Positions 32,521-44,544 of a stretch of 64,000 nucleotides of DNA are shown piece after piece; the first letter of the stretch is position 1, and each line of letters begins with the position of its first letter. The position numbers and the translations under genes are program-made. Source of the DNA: Ceratothoa steindachneri (taxonomy: Eukaryota > Arthropoda > Malacostraca > Isopoda > Cymothoidae); assembly GCA_963969495.1 (NCBI GenBank), contig OZ018321.1, forward strand, positions 105,924,066 through 105,988,065. Direction: 5' to 3'. The notes under the pieces were generated by a model. That model was not told the origin of the DNA. It worked only from the letters and a program-made list of their open reading frames with translations, and ran no database searches.

Positions 32521-34169
32521 GAATATAGAATTTAAATTATATTTTCAGAATTATGTATAAGAAGGACGGAAGGAAGGAAGGAAGGAAAAGATGAATATCA
32601 ATCCACGCTGACCCGAGTCACAATTTTACGATGATTGATCACGAAAAATATTATTTTTGTTTCAATTTCACGACCCGGCGAGCCGCCGGACTGGTTGGAA
32701 TTGCCACGTTTGTGAGTATATTTCAATGGTTGTCTTGCAATGAATCCTCGCGGTGACAGTTGAACGTCGTTGAACGACAGTTAACCCATAATTACTGGTG
32801 CTGATGATGAAGGAAGTGAATGTGTGGGGGAGATAGAGGCAGATACACCCGTCAGCGTTGAAGCCTGGAAGGAAAGATATTCTTCAGATGTTAACCGTAG
32901 CATGGTTGTGTATGCTATACCTGACCCGAGTTGTGGGTTACGGGTGCACAAATAAAATACACTCGCACCGTTTCTTCCTGAGTCTTTTTTTTTGTCAACA
33001 CTAACCTAAATTAACAATAATAACTCCATTTATACAACCCGAACTAAGTAAAAAATTACCCGAATTTGACTAACCGTAGTGACGGGGTTACCCATTCAAT
33101 ACAAAAGCTCGAACGCCACTTTATCATGACATTACAAAAACTCTAATAGAAAAAATTACAACGCCAGAGCTACCCTTTACCTAGGGACCTAACAACTACT
33201 ACAATTCTACTATTTATGCTATTTTTTCTCAAATGTTTGCTAGAGATACCTTTTAACCAGGGAACAAATTCTTTCTAACTCTAACTAAACTATTTCTTTT
33301 CTTTCTATCTTTTCAAAAAATTTCACCACTATTAGTTACAATGCCAATTCTTTAGTTTTTTTGTCAACTCGATAAATTGAAGCTCCTCCCACTAACGTGG
33401 ATTGTCCGATAGCCTTAAAGAATGGCGAAAATGGGGCTGACCTAACTTTGCAGCGTCACATTTCAATAATATTCTAATTTATGAACAGAAATAGGATGAA
33501 TTATTGGAAACTCAGGAAGTTTGGGTACTCCGGTGAGGCCCAAAATAACAATAAATAACCAAGAAAAAATGGCCCTGTCAACCATTTGCTGGTGCAGAAA
33601 ATCGATGCAATTAACTTATTAAATTCCAACGTATATTAATATTCTTGAACTTACAGAGATGTTGGACCATAACTACTTAACGGCTACCACGATATCTTAC
33701 ACGCATATGTATATCGCATTATTTCGTGCAGTTATACTTTGATTACGAGGTAAAATTCTCCACTGCACTATTGGAAAACAATAACACGATTTTCTCAAGT
33801 TTCTGTCTGTGGTCACGAAGCAAATTATTAAATTTTGAGTTCGTGTGTTAAGTCGCAGGAAACACCATTTATTAAAAGTTATTTTTAATATATGAGAATT
33901 AGGTCATTTGTCCAAAATGTATAGGATTTCAACTCAGTTAAAAACACACTATTTATATGGCCCATTCACATATATTGATTCTTGAGGTAAACATAAACTT
34001 CAAAATTTTAAAAAATTGAGGCTTTATAGGTGAAACTTAGGGGTAAAAATTGATAAAACATCGATAATTTATTGATAAATCAAAGTTAACTATCGTATAA
34101 TTAATAATTGCAGTCCAACAATGATTTTGCTACAGAAATGAGAAAGTAGTTTTCTATTGTAGTTTTTTG
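32521..34169. other. No gene recognised
   Basis: AT-rich, with a short (GGAA)n at about 32570. Its right end (34000-34169) is probably the 3' UTR of CR1-B. Otherwise nothing identifiable. Confidence 0.5.
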
Positions 34170-34337
34170 CGTAGATTACGAAAATGACCTTTATTTTTCA
34201 TGACTGTCTACTGTCTCAGATGGCTAACTATTCCAGTAATCTACCACTCTATTGGTGAAAAGATATTTTCTAACATGCAATCTGCACCTCTGTTTTTTAT
34301 TTTGTAAGTGGTGACCCCTTGTCCTATTACTACTCTC
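34170..34337 (-). pseudogene. CR1-B, C-terminal end
   Basis: Minus strand SSNRTRGHHLQNKKQRCRLH, VRKYLFTNRVVDYWNS, stop, PSETVDS. This is the conserved C-terminus of CR1 ORF2 (compare SENRTRNHGFKLELKRYNR and FFTYSICGMWNALPVEVVNS in CR1-A). It continues the CR1-B frame that stops at 39420 (KLDFSKLFE) on the other side of CR1-A, so CR1-A was inserted here. Confidence 0.75.
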
Positions 34338-35243
34338 TCAACACAACCACCTTGTCGTCGGTGAGAGAGCTTGCGTGATCTGCCTGAGTTAAGCTAGCTA
34401 AGCTGGGGGACTTTTAGTCCGGCAGGGTCACCCATGCCAGTAAGGTAGCTGTAGTAGGATCCAGACTAATGGTTGTCAAACTTCTTTACCACTTCTTTGA
34501 TGCGTCTCCTTGCATCCCCCTACCAACCTCTTCGATTCTGTTAGTACTAAGTTTCACCAACTCTCTTCAACTGTCAAAAAATCAAAACAAAAACCCAATA
34601 ACAAAAAAAAACCTTCATCTCTATTACACATAAGTTGTTTATTAATAAGGGCCTCACCAGCTCCCTTATGCCGCGTGAGAAAAGAGGCTTTGGAACCTCT
34701 TTAAATAACGCCTTGGAGCACTCATAGGTTACAAGAGACTGAGATTGAAGGGATCTTAGGCGTTTGGGGTACGATTAATGAAGAAATGCTAGGTACCCCT
34801 TAGAAGCTTTCTCCTAACGTGTAATTGCCTGACCAGCTCCCTGTGACCGCTACTTGGTGAATAAAGGCTCAACTGATCTTTGGAGAGAGAGCTTTTGTGC
34901 CTTGCTGGTTGCCAGATCAGCTAAAGATCTCGGATGAAGTCGTGGGCACTTAGCTTTACTATTTGCCTCAAGTCTGGCCGTTTTTAGTTGATTAGTAGGG
35001 CTTAGTAGGAAGACAGTTACACCTCAAGCACCCCTGTCGAAAAATCAGACAACCAGTTTACTGGGGCTCTCGTACTGCTCAATTGGGAGCTGCGGCACGA
35101 TTGGGGACGTCCGGCCCAGGGGAGACCTTAGGGTTGGTGTGCTTGATCAAAGGGTTTCTGTTCGCCGAACGACCAAAAACCTCCTGGAAATAGGCGGATG
35201 TGATTAGTGCGAGAGAAAATCCCAACCAAAAAACCCTTTTTTA

Positions 35244-36523
35244 ATGCGTATGGTTCGAGATTTTTGTAAGATGGCGAAGAAGAATGGTCCTCCGTTTCAA
35301 AAGCTAACCTGCAAAATATGCAAAGTCTACAGATGGAGTGAAGACTTCGGGGGCAGGAGTTGCAAGGAACTCACAGAAGGAGTCAGTGTCTGTGACTTCT
35401 GCGAACTCGAGAAGCGCCTGGGCGAGAGCATCGCTCAACTGAGAGAGGAGAACTCCCTCCTTAAAAGGGAAGTTTAACTCTTAAAAACAGAGAGATGCAG
35501 GTGCTCAGGCAAGAAGGCTCCCGACGTCCAACAGCCGATTTCTTCTGCTGAAGGGCTTCCTCAACAACCAAAAAGAAGAAAAGAAAGAAGAAAGAAGAGA
35601 AAGTAGAAATAGAAGAAGAGAAAGTAGAAAGAGAAGAAGAGAAAGTAAAAGAAGAAGAAGAGAAAGTAGAAAGAGAAGAAAAGAAACTGGAAACAGAGGA
35701 AGAGAAAGTAGAAGCAGGAGAAGAGAAACATGAAACAAACGAAGAGATAACAAAGGAAGTCAAAAAGAAGAATAAGAGGAAGAATAAGAAGAAGAAGAAA
35801 AAAAATTTAGAAATACAAGAGGAAAGCGGCAAGTCGCCTCCGAAAGGAAAGACTAAATCGTCCGCAGACAAATGTGCAAGAGTCACCCTTATTTGTGATT
35901 CTCAAGCACGGGGTCTGAAGCCCTTGCTAGCGGCCCACCTTCGCACAAGCGTTAAGGTGAGCTGCATCCCAGGCTGTGGGAATAAGCAGGTAAGAGCTGA
36001 AGCCGAGAAGTCTCAGATTTCAGAGACTTCAGTCGTTGCCCTTATGGTAAGTGGCAACGACCTCTACCTCAGAGGAGGTAGGGTAGGCCCTACAGGTGAG
36101 ATTATGAGGACAGTTATGGGCGCTGTCGACGACTATGGATTGAAAACCCGCAGACGCGTCGTGGTGGGGATGCTCCCGAGGTGGGGTCCAAACCGGACTG
36201 CCTACTTGAAGAACATGTCACTAAACAGGCGCCTTGCAGACCTCTGTACGGCGGAGGGTGTCTTTTGTGTCGACCCGTACGCCGTATTCTATGGTAGAAA
36301 ATACCTCTACCAAAGAGACGGGGTGCACCTCTCCTTTAAGGGCAAGGCGTTCCTAGCCAACCTCACCCAGGATGTCGTGGAGCGCACCCAAAGGAGTGTC
36401 CGGCCCATTGGGAAGGCGGACGTACGCCAGTACGCCCGAGTCACTCCCCAAACAACCTTCTTGGAGGTTGTCAAAAATGGTGCCACCGCGACAAACAAGA
36501 AGCCGAGAAACGGAAGAGTATAG
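35244..36523 (+). pseudogene. CR1-A ORF1, zinc-finger, K/E-rich coil and SGNH esterase
   Basis: N-terminus (35244) has a CKIC...C...CDFC cysteine cluster followed by a leucine-rich helix (LREENSLLKREV), broken by TAA at 35476. Then comes a Lys/Glu stretch of repeated EEEKVER-type units (35590-35800), with a frame change inside. From 35880 a SGNH-hydrolase-like domain reads LICDSQARGLKPLL (catalytic Ser in DSQ), MVSGNDLYLRGG (the SGND block) and DGVHLSFKGKAFL (Asp and His). CR1 ORF1 proteins commonly carry such an esterase. All expected catalytic blocks are present. Confidence 0.75.
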
Positions 36524-36525
36524 GG

Positions 36526-39299
36526 AGTCCTACATTAGGGGACTCCCTGAAAGTTCTTCTGTTCAATGCGAGGTCAATCAGGAACAAGTTTCCTGAGCTT
36601 CGTGGCCTCGTAGTGACGAAAGAACCCGAAATGGTAGCCATAACAGAATCGTGAATAAAAACCTCAAACCGAGACTTTGAAGGCGAATTCACGGTTCCTG
36701 GCTACCAACTCTTCCACAAAGATAGGCCAGACAGAGAGGGTGGCGGTGTAATGTTGTATGTCAAGGATACAATCAAAGCTACGAACTCCAACGTTATATC
36801 CGACCACGAGCTCTTAGGCGATGACCTAGAGATCGGTCCTGTCAGATACAGGACCGTGCTGCTTTACAGAACCCTATCCCAACCCGTTGAAAAGGACAGG
36901 GAACTGTACCAGCTGCTATGTGAGCTGGTTCAAGGCAGAGTGTGCATCGTTATGAAAGATTTCAACAGCCAAGTTGACTGGGAAACCAGAGCAGCCTATG
37001 ACGAGAGTGCGCTACTCTTGGAGTTCGCCAACAACGAGTTCCTCACTCAATGGGTCAGAGAACCGACGACAGGAGACAATATTCTCGACTTGGTCTTTAC
37101 CTCTGAGGAAGATATCGTTGAGGATCTCTATGTAGGCGAAGAGCTCGGTGGCAGTGATCACCAGCTAGTTAGATTTAGCGTCAAGATCCCGAAGGTAAGG
37201 TCTGTTGCTAGTCAATCAAGGAAACTTGACTTGAGAAAAGCAGACTTTGCAAGCCTTCGAGCTGGACTGACTGACGTCAGGCTAGAAGTGTGCGATGCTG
37301 TTGAAGACTCGTGGAATAGTTTCAAAACCACATTTATGAGTCTTCAATCGCGTTTCATCCCTCTGAAATGCCCCCGTCTGTCTTCTGTTCAACCTAAGTG
37401 GTTTAATCGAGAAATCGGCCAACTGCTTAGGGAGAAGAGAACTGTGTATCGGCAATCAAAGATCTCGGGTGACTTTGACGAATACCGAAGGCTAGCCAGG
37501 AGAGTGAAGTCAAGCATAAGGGCGGCTAAGCGGTCTAAGGAACTCCGAGTGGCGAGACTCTGTAAAGAGAATCCCAAGGAGTTCTTTGGATATGTAAACA
37601 GCCGTAAACCAATCCGTCGAACGATTGGCCCTTTGAGGAACGAAGAGGGGACATTAAAGCATTCAGATGCAGAAAATGCTAAAACCTCCACGACTACTCC
37701 TCTTCAGTGTTTACTGAAGAATGTGGTCCCATCCCCCAGCCGACGGATTCCTACTCGGGGGAAAAGCTGGAGGCAATAGACTTCACCGAAGTTGAAATCA
37801 AAAAGAAGATCAGTGACCTAATGAAGAATAAGTCACCTGGCCCGGATGGGTTTCTACCTAAAGTGTTGAAAGAAGTGCGCGATCAAGTGTCACGACACCT
37901 GAGGGCAATCTTCAACATGTCAATCCGGACCAAATGCGTTCCTAGAGACTGGCGTGAGGCGGAGGTGACTCCAATCTTCAAGAAAGGAGATCGTAACCAA
38001 CCGTCGAACTACCGACCTATCAGTCTGACTTCGATAGTCGGTAAACTCATGGAAAGCATCATGGTGGACAAAGTGACGTCGTATTTAGAGTCAAACCTGC
38101 TACTGAGGAGTTCCCAGCACGGCTTCCGAAGGCAACGGTCATGCCTGACAAATCTTGTAGAATTCTTCCACTTCGTTTTCAGTGAGCACGATCGGGACAA
38201 GGCGGTGGATGTGGTGTACCTAGACTTTCAGAAAGCCTTTGATAAGGTACCACACCGCCGCCTTCTCCGGAAAGTGCGAGCACTTGGCATAGACGGAAAG
38301 GTAGCCAGCTGGATCGAGAACTGGCTAAGTGGCAGACGGCAACGGGTGGTGGTGAATGGACAGTCTTCTGAGTGGGTGCCCGTTACTAGCGGGGTGCCTC
38401 AAGGTTCTGTCCTAGGACCACTACTATTCATCATCTACGTCAACGACATGGACAGGGACATGGTTGCCAAGATTTCCAAATTTGCCGACGATACCAAGCT
38501 TGGTATGAACGTTGCAAAGGATGGAAATACTGCCCACCTGCAGGAAGATCTTCGGAAGATTGGGGAGTGGTCGGACACGTGGCAAATGCCTTTTAACATG
38601 GGGAAATGCAAAGTGATGCATATTAGCCACAGAAACCCCCAATCTCATTATATTCTTAAGGGCACTGCTTTTGAATCCACCAACACTGAGAAGGACTTGG
38701 GTGTAACAATCACTAGTGACCTCAAGTTCTCGAAACAGTGCATTGAGGCGGAGAAAAAGGCCCAAAGGACGCTAGGCTATATTAAGCGCCAGTTTGGTTA
38801 TCGGAACCAGGAGATTGTACTGTGCCTGTACAACTCACTTGTCCGACCGCACCTGGAGTATGCCGTACAATTTTGGAGTCCTTCATTGCGAAAGGACATC
38901 GCGAGATTGGAACGCGTACAAGCCAGGGCAACCAAGCTGATTCCCTCTATCCGACATAAAAGTTATGAGGATAGACTAAGGGAACCAGATCTGTTCTCGT
39001 TGGAAACCCGTAGACTGCGTGGTCAGCTCATCGAAGTTTTCAAAATACTTCGAGGGTTCGACAATGTTGACTACCAGGATATTTTCACACTGAGTGAGAA
39101 CAGAACGCGCAATCACGGCTTCAAACTTGAACTGAAGCGTTACAACCGCAATCTGTGTGGAAATTTTTTCACTTACAGTATCTGCGGTATGTGGAACGCA
39201 CTTCCAGTGGAAGTTGTCAACAGTGAATCTGTTGACCAGTTCAAGTCAAGATTAGACAAGGTCTTGAAAAGTGGCCGTTTAGGGACGCAAAACAATTGA
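36526..39299 (+). pseudogene. CR1-A ORF2 (APE endonuclease and reverse transcriptase)
   Basis: Endonuclease: SLKVLLFNARSIRNKFPELR, MVAITES then TGA at 36652 where relatives have Trp, GGGVMLYVKDT, IVMKDFNSQVDW, TGDNILDLVF and GSDHQLVRFS. At about 37690 the frame shifts by one base (after DAENAK) into VFTEECGPIP. Reverse transcriptase: SPGPDGFLPKVLKE, NYRPISLTSIVGKLME, VVYLDFQKAFDKVPHRRLL (block A), SGVPQGSVLGPLLFIIY and SKFADDTKLG (catalytic pair). The C-terminus ends SRLDKVLKSG at 39299. Length is normal for CR1. One stop and one frameshift are the only lesions I see. Confidence 0.88.
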
Positions 39300-39330
39300 G
39301 CAGCCATGTGCCCGCTCGATTGCTAGTCCA

Positions 39331-39375
39331 AAGGTACCCTCTTTGAATGGACCGTAAGGTCTCCTAGGGTACCTT
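39331..39375 (+). other. 3' UTR hairpin of CR1-A
   Basis: AAGGTACCCT (39331-39340) pairs perfectly with AGGGTACCTT (39366-39375); inside, GGACC pairs with GGTCT around GTAA. Located 31 bases after the stop codon and just before the TTGTTACTCC tail repeats. Confidence 0.8.
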
Positions 39376-39419
39376 CTTTCCATGTTGTTACTCCTTGTTG
39401 TTACTCCTTGTTGTTACTC

Positions 39420-41130
39420 AAATAACTTGCTAAAATCCAACTTATCCATCCCAGAACAGATTTTAAAAAGCTCAATCATATCTTTTCTCACACATCTTCT
39501 CTCAAATGAGAACATATTTAGTACCCTCAGTCTATCTTGATATTCAAGGTGCTTCAGGGAAGGTATTATTTTTGTTGCCCTCCTTTGTACTGACTCTAGC
39601 AGGTTGATGTCATGTCTAAAATGTGGTGACCATGTTTGTATACAGTACTCTAAATGTCGCTTAACGAGTTGTAGAGTTTAAGGATAACCTCTTTACTCCT
39701 GTAGCTAATATTCCTGTTAATGTATCCTAGCACCCTATTTGCTCTATTTTTTGCCTCAATACACTTCTTTGAAAATCTTAGGGACCTAGCTACTACTACG
39801 CCTAAGTCCTCCTCATCCTCAACTGAATTCAACCAATGCCTATCCATTTCATAGCTAAATTTCCTATTATCCCTTCCAAGGTTAAGAACTTTGCATTTTT
39901 TAAGGTTAAAAGTCATCTGCCACTTGTGAGCCCAAGCTAATAACTTACTTAAGTCACTCTGCACTTTAAAGCTACCCTCAACTTCTTTGACTACAGCTGC
40001 CAATTTAGTGTCATCAGCAAAAATTGACACTTTGCTATTTATAGCCTCCCCAAGATCATTTATATAAACTATAAACAATAAAGGGCCTAGAATGGATCCC
40101 TGAGGTACGCCACTGATAACGTCCCTCCACTGTGATCTCACCCCATTCAGCACAACTCTGTTTCCTGTCTTTCAGCCATTCAGTTATCCAATTCAAAACT
40201 TTACCGCATATCCCATGCATTTTTAATTTGTGATCTAATCTCCTATGTGGAACCTTATAAAAAGCTTTGCTAAAATCTAAGTAAATTACATCAACATTCT
40301 CTCCCTTATCTAATTGTTTAGTAACATAATCCATAAAATCTAGTAAATTTGTTAAATACGATCTACCTGTTCTAAACTCATGCTGAACATCATTTATTAA
40401 CCTACCACACTCTAGATGGTCAGAAATCCTCTTTTTAACTATCTTCTCAAGAATTTTACAAACGATAGAAGTTAAGCTTACCGGCCTAAAGTTATTTGGG
40501 TCCTCTTTACTTCCCTTTTTAAAAATTGGCACTACATTCGCTAATTTCCAATAATTAGATATTTCTCCAAACTCTAGTGATCTAGTATATATCTTCTCAA
40601 GAGCTACTGCAATACTATCTACACCTTCTTTGAGTAACCTAGAATGAATGTTGTCTGGGCCAGATGACTTACTAGTATTTAACTCCAATATAAGCCCTTT
40701 AATTATTTTCCCGTTCACATTAATAGTATTCAACACTTCTTTCCTTGACCTAGAATTATCATCAATTAATCTATCTTGATTCTCTTGTGTAAATACTGAA
40801 GAAAAATGATCATTAAGAACATCTACTATTTCGTCATCAAATTCTTTCAAGACCCCTTCATATCTAATAGGCCCTATTTTATCACTCTTAGATTTGTTAA
40901 TAATTCTATAATAGTTAAAGAATTTTCTTGGATCTTTATTATTATTTTGAACTAAATTAATCTCTGCCACCCTTTTGCTCTTCTTAATAATCTTATTTAG
41001 CTCATTTCTAGACGACCAATAATGATTTAAATTGTCAAAAGTACTTTCTCTCTGTAATTTCCGGTATGCCCTTTTTTTCTCTGAAATTTTCCTAGATATC
41101 TCCTGATTCTACCACAACGGCTTGGAGGAA
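39420..41130 (-). pseudogene. CR1-B reverse transcriptase, 5'-truncated and interrupted
   Basis: Minus strand from about 41130: EISRKISEKKRAYRKLQRES, then 40970 onward NKDPRKFFNYYRIINKSKSD, FSSVFTQENQ, SSGPDNIHSRLLKEG, NFRPVSLTSIVCKILEK, VIYLDFSKAFYKVPHRRL (block A) and, after a frame change at about 40100, [27 protein letters not shown] and a thumb region to KLDFSKLFE at 39421. The endonuclease is absent (5' truncation). The C-terminus lies at 34170-34337 beyond CR1-A. It is less GC-rich than CR1-A and a different CR1 subfamily. Confidence 0.85.
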
Positions 41131-41159
41131 GGGAACGCAATTCTGGCCACAGGGTGTCC

Positions 41160-42820
41160 GGAAGTCTCTAACTAGATATTATCTTTTGGGCAAAATTTGT
41201 TCTAAACATTCGAATTTCCCTCTTTTTTTCAACACAGTCTTTGAAAACCGCATTTAACATATTTCCTTAGTAAGCCGCTAACTTTGCTGATAGTCCCTGA
41301 ACAGCTTTTGTCCATTCATTACGGGATGGAGCCGGCCTTAGAAACAGCGCCATGTTATAACGTTTATTTGCGAGTACATTTCAGAAAGTATTCCTGCTCT
41401 CCAGATTCAATTGAGTTTCTCTCGGCTCTGGCTTTGGTAATCATTTCTGTTATTACCGCCAATGCCATTGTGGTGTCATGTTTTTTTTCTGAAACCAAAC
41501 TGGAATTTGTTGTATCCTTCATTTTCCTTCAAGTATTCTACTAATCTTCCGTTCATTATCTTTTCTAAGAATTAGCCAAGGAAGTCGAGTAATGAGATAG
41601 ATTTCTAGCTCGTTATCCTGTTCGGAGGTTTGTCTGCCTTACGAATGGAGATCATTTTTGCTGTTTTAAACCTGCCTAGGAAATATCCCAGAGACAGGCA
41701 GGCATTAAATAGTTTTGTTATCCATCCTGTATATTTTCTGATGATTTTGTGAGGTGAATTATTGTTAGCCCTAGTGGTCGAGGGGGCTATCTGTTTGAAA
41801 GAGTGTACCGCTCTAATGACTTCTTCTTTACTAATCGTCACACCATTGCACATGTGTTCCTCTCTTGATTCAGCTACTGAATGCCTAGTAGTTATATGTT
41901 AGATGTTTTTCTGGGCAACTCTCTTACCATGTTTTCCATATGGTCGTAAAGTGGGTATTGTTCTTCGGTGTAACTGAAAATTTCCTCCCAGTAGTCCCGG
42001 AGTGTCTCTTCATTCGACTGTTTGTCCTATGTGGGCTCTCTGTTGTCATCTTCTAACTTGATAGTTTCTTCTTTGGTCTTCTTTTTATTGCCTGCCATGC
42101 TCTGTCAGGCATTTTTATTTATCTGTTTTATCAATTAGTTTTTTCCATTCTTCTCTCCGTTGTTCCTCAATTAATATAAGCATTTTACTTTTCAACCGCT
42201 GCATTTTACAGAAGATATGATGCTTAGTACCTTGTTGACTGATTATCTCGTAGGTTTCTGTTATATTTCTAGCTATTTTTTTCATTTCCGTAGTCTATCA
42301 TGCGTGTATAAGTGCTCTGTATTCTATCCATGGGACGCTTTTCCTCTACGCTTCCGTAAGTATCTTTGGGATTTTTTTTTATTTCCGCATCAACATCATC
42401 TTTGCTTCCTCCTTCCAATTGGGTCGGACTGTACGTCATCAGTGCTTACTTGTATTTATCACAATTAGCTCTTGCATAGCTTTTCCTCTTTGAGATAACC
42501 ACCTGTAGGGTTTTTTTGTTTATGAGAACCATTATCCCAATATAGTCGCTGCAGGGGATGACTATAGGTCCAGAATGTGGATTATAAGGCATATTTGGAG
42601 TACCAAGTATAATATATGGCTTTGTTGTTCTTCTTTTAGTGATATATGTCAGGAATGGAAGTTCGATCCTCTGGACTATAATCATATTCAAAAGTATTTC
42701 CAAGTTTTCTCCACTTTTATTCTTGGTTCTATATCCCGACTCGGGGTGGCAAGCATTGAGATCACCTAAGACTAAAGTAGGGTGTCTGGTCTGTTCCAAA
42801 CACTAGAAACAGTGGTGATC
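41160..42820 (-). pseudogene. LINE 'T' ORF2 fragment
   Basis: Minus strand: endonuclease block LVLGDLNACHPESGYRTKNK with GENLEILLNMI (42799-42446), a decayed linker, and the RT start (41853-41605) VTISKEEVIRAVHSFKQIAP, LFNACLSLGYFLGRFKTAKM. Further RT text (FGF-like to 41300) is frame-broken. Same general family as V, W, X and Z. Neither the start of the endonuclease nor the 3' end is present; its left edge abuts CR1-B. Confidence 0.65.
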
Positions 42821-43124
42821 CAGCATAAAAATAGAGAGGGGGGGGCTAACCTGAATTCTTCCCTCTGAGGTATCTGAAAAAATGTCATTTAATCATTAAT
42901 AATTGTTATCTTACACACAATAAATAACAGCATCTCATAAAGGAGTGAGAGCGAACTCTCTCAGATCCGAATTTTTTTCCACACTATAAAATTCTGAGTT
43001 GTAGTTTTCGGACATCAGCTAAGGTATAATACTGAATTTGCTAATTTGCTAATTATTTTTGAGATTTACTTTTATTTTAGACTTGTATCATATAAAATAC
43101 ATTCGAACACTATGATTTAAAGAA

Positions 43125-43209
<85 letters not shown>

Positions 43210-44008
43210 GTTACCATCCATTTCTCTAAAAAGAGAAATTTCAAGAAGCCTTTTGTATAAGCTAACGTTTCTGAACAGCAAGTATGGCTTAAAAAAGAAA
43301 TATAAACATAAACGGGTCTGAAATTTATGGGGATCTTCAGCCTCCTAGCTCCCACTGGATCCGCACCTGACTATAAACACCATTAGAGAATAGGCAAACG
43401 CGGGAAATATGAAAAAAACTTTAGCGAAGTTATTAAAAAGGCGAATAAATATTATTTTTCCAATGAGCACACACCAAGGCAAATGTTGGAAAGTCCCTGA
43501 TACAACGCGACTAGAAACTATTTAGCTAGGAGCAAAGTCTGCTAGTTATTTTTCCATTGTGACGGTTAGGCAATGTTGAGTAAAACATATGAATCAGTAA
43601 GTCATGCTTGCTCTTCGCTGCCACCTATTTGAACAGATTGAAGATAGTTGCCATTTAGAATCAATGATAATATTTGCTGTTAACAAAATCTTATGTTAAA
43701 AATAGATAATAAGTCAGAAAATATTAAAAATTGGTGTATTTATTTATTTTTTACTCTTATCAGGCAATGAAAATGAAATTTCCACAATGCGGAGAGGAAA
43801 TGTAAGAAATAATTTCGCAGCGAATTTCTTGTGGGAGAAAGAGAGATCGGGCACCCAATTAGCAAATTTATTTTCAGTATACTTTTTATCCTGATATTAG
43901 TGACTTCCTGACCGTCTCTTCTGTTAATGTGTTTATTTCCTGACCCATTCGTAACTTCAGACCGAATTGTTGTCTGTTTTGTTTATTTGAACATATAATT
44001 TTTTGCAG
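42821..44008. other. Non-coding, with (AT)n(GT)n at 43128-43209
   Basis: No coding homology seen. The compound microsatellite is (AT)n 43128-43184 followed by (GT)n 43185-43209. 43900-44008 ends in a pyrimidine tract and TTTTTTGCAG, a plausible splice acceptor for the exon that follows. Confidence 0.6.
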
Positions 44009-44135
44009 TTATTCTCCATTGGCCTCATCATCAAAGCCAGCTATGAGTTTGCTGGTTTCGAAGCAAACGAAGAATCTCTGTGCAACCTCATCAAAAATCA
44101 CCTGAAGTCCTCCTGCAATCAGATCGTAAAGACAG
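44009..44135 (+). CDS. Candidate internal exon of a host gene
   Basis: A 127-bp open stretch is preceded by TTTTTTGCAG and followed by GTAAAG, matching splice acceptor and donor rules. Read in the open frame from 44003 it gives FSIGLIIKASYEFAGFEANE, ESLCNLIKNHLKSSCNQIVK. Codons use balanced G and C while the neighbouring DNA is AT-rich, which suggests selected coding sequence and not transposon debris. I do not recognise the protein; it is not transposase- or RT-like. Length (3n+1) means the flanking introns have different phases. If real, most of this window is intron. Confidence 0.5.
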
Positions 44136-44544
44136 GTAAAGTCTCAAATATTATATATTTCAAGTGTAGCCTTAATTTGGTCATCTACGAATTTTTGTCT
44201 TACCTTTTTAGAAAAAATAATACACTTAGTTGAGCTTAAGCAGGCAGGTAGGAATGAAGAGAGGAAGCGCACAAACGAAAACAGGCGAATGAAGAAAAAT
44301 TGAAGAAAGTGATAGGAAACATGAACGATTGAAAAAGGGAGTTAAATGTATTATACCTAAAGGATGGAACAGAAAGAAGTGCATTGAATTCATCCAGAAA
44401 TATTTGTACCAAGAGGACAAGCCTCGCTAGCAGTTGATTTAAAGAGGCAAAAACTCTAATCTCTTTCTGGATAATAAAGTCGAAAAAACCAGCGAACAAC
44501 AGGTAATATTTATTTGTCCCTTTCTCCAATACACCTCATGTGTA
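44136..44544. other. No gene recognised
   Basis: Would be intron if the preceding exon is real. A-rich, without coding homology. Confidence 0.5.

Larger units (their letters stand above)
34338..39416 (+). mobile_element. CR1-clade LINE 'CR1-A', near full length
   Basis: Contains a 5' leader (34338-35243), ORF1 (35244-36523), ORF2 (36526-39299), a 3' hairpin (39331-39375) and a short tail of TTGTTACTCC repeats. It interrupts CR1-B, whose reading frame is found on both sides; the flanks share TACTC (34331-34335 and 39415-39419) as a possible duplication. Damage is limited to a few stops and frameshifts, so it is among the youngest elements here. Confidence 0.85.

Noticed and set aside
35461..35886. 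Ser/Phe- and Leu-rich minus-strand ORFs
   Set aside because: Antisense of the purine-only Lys/Glu tract in CR1-A ORF1; the plus strand carries the recognisable domains.
44226..44529. Minus-strand Phe/Leu-rich ORFs next to the candidate exon
   Set aside because: Produced by A-rich DNA on the plus strand; no family resemblance.
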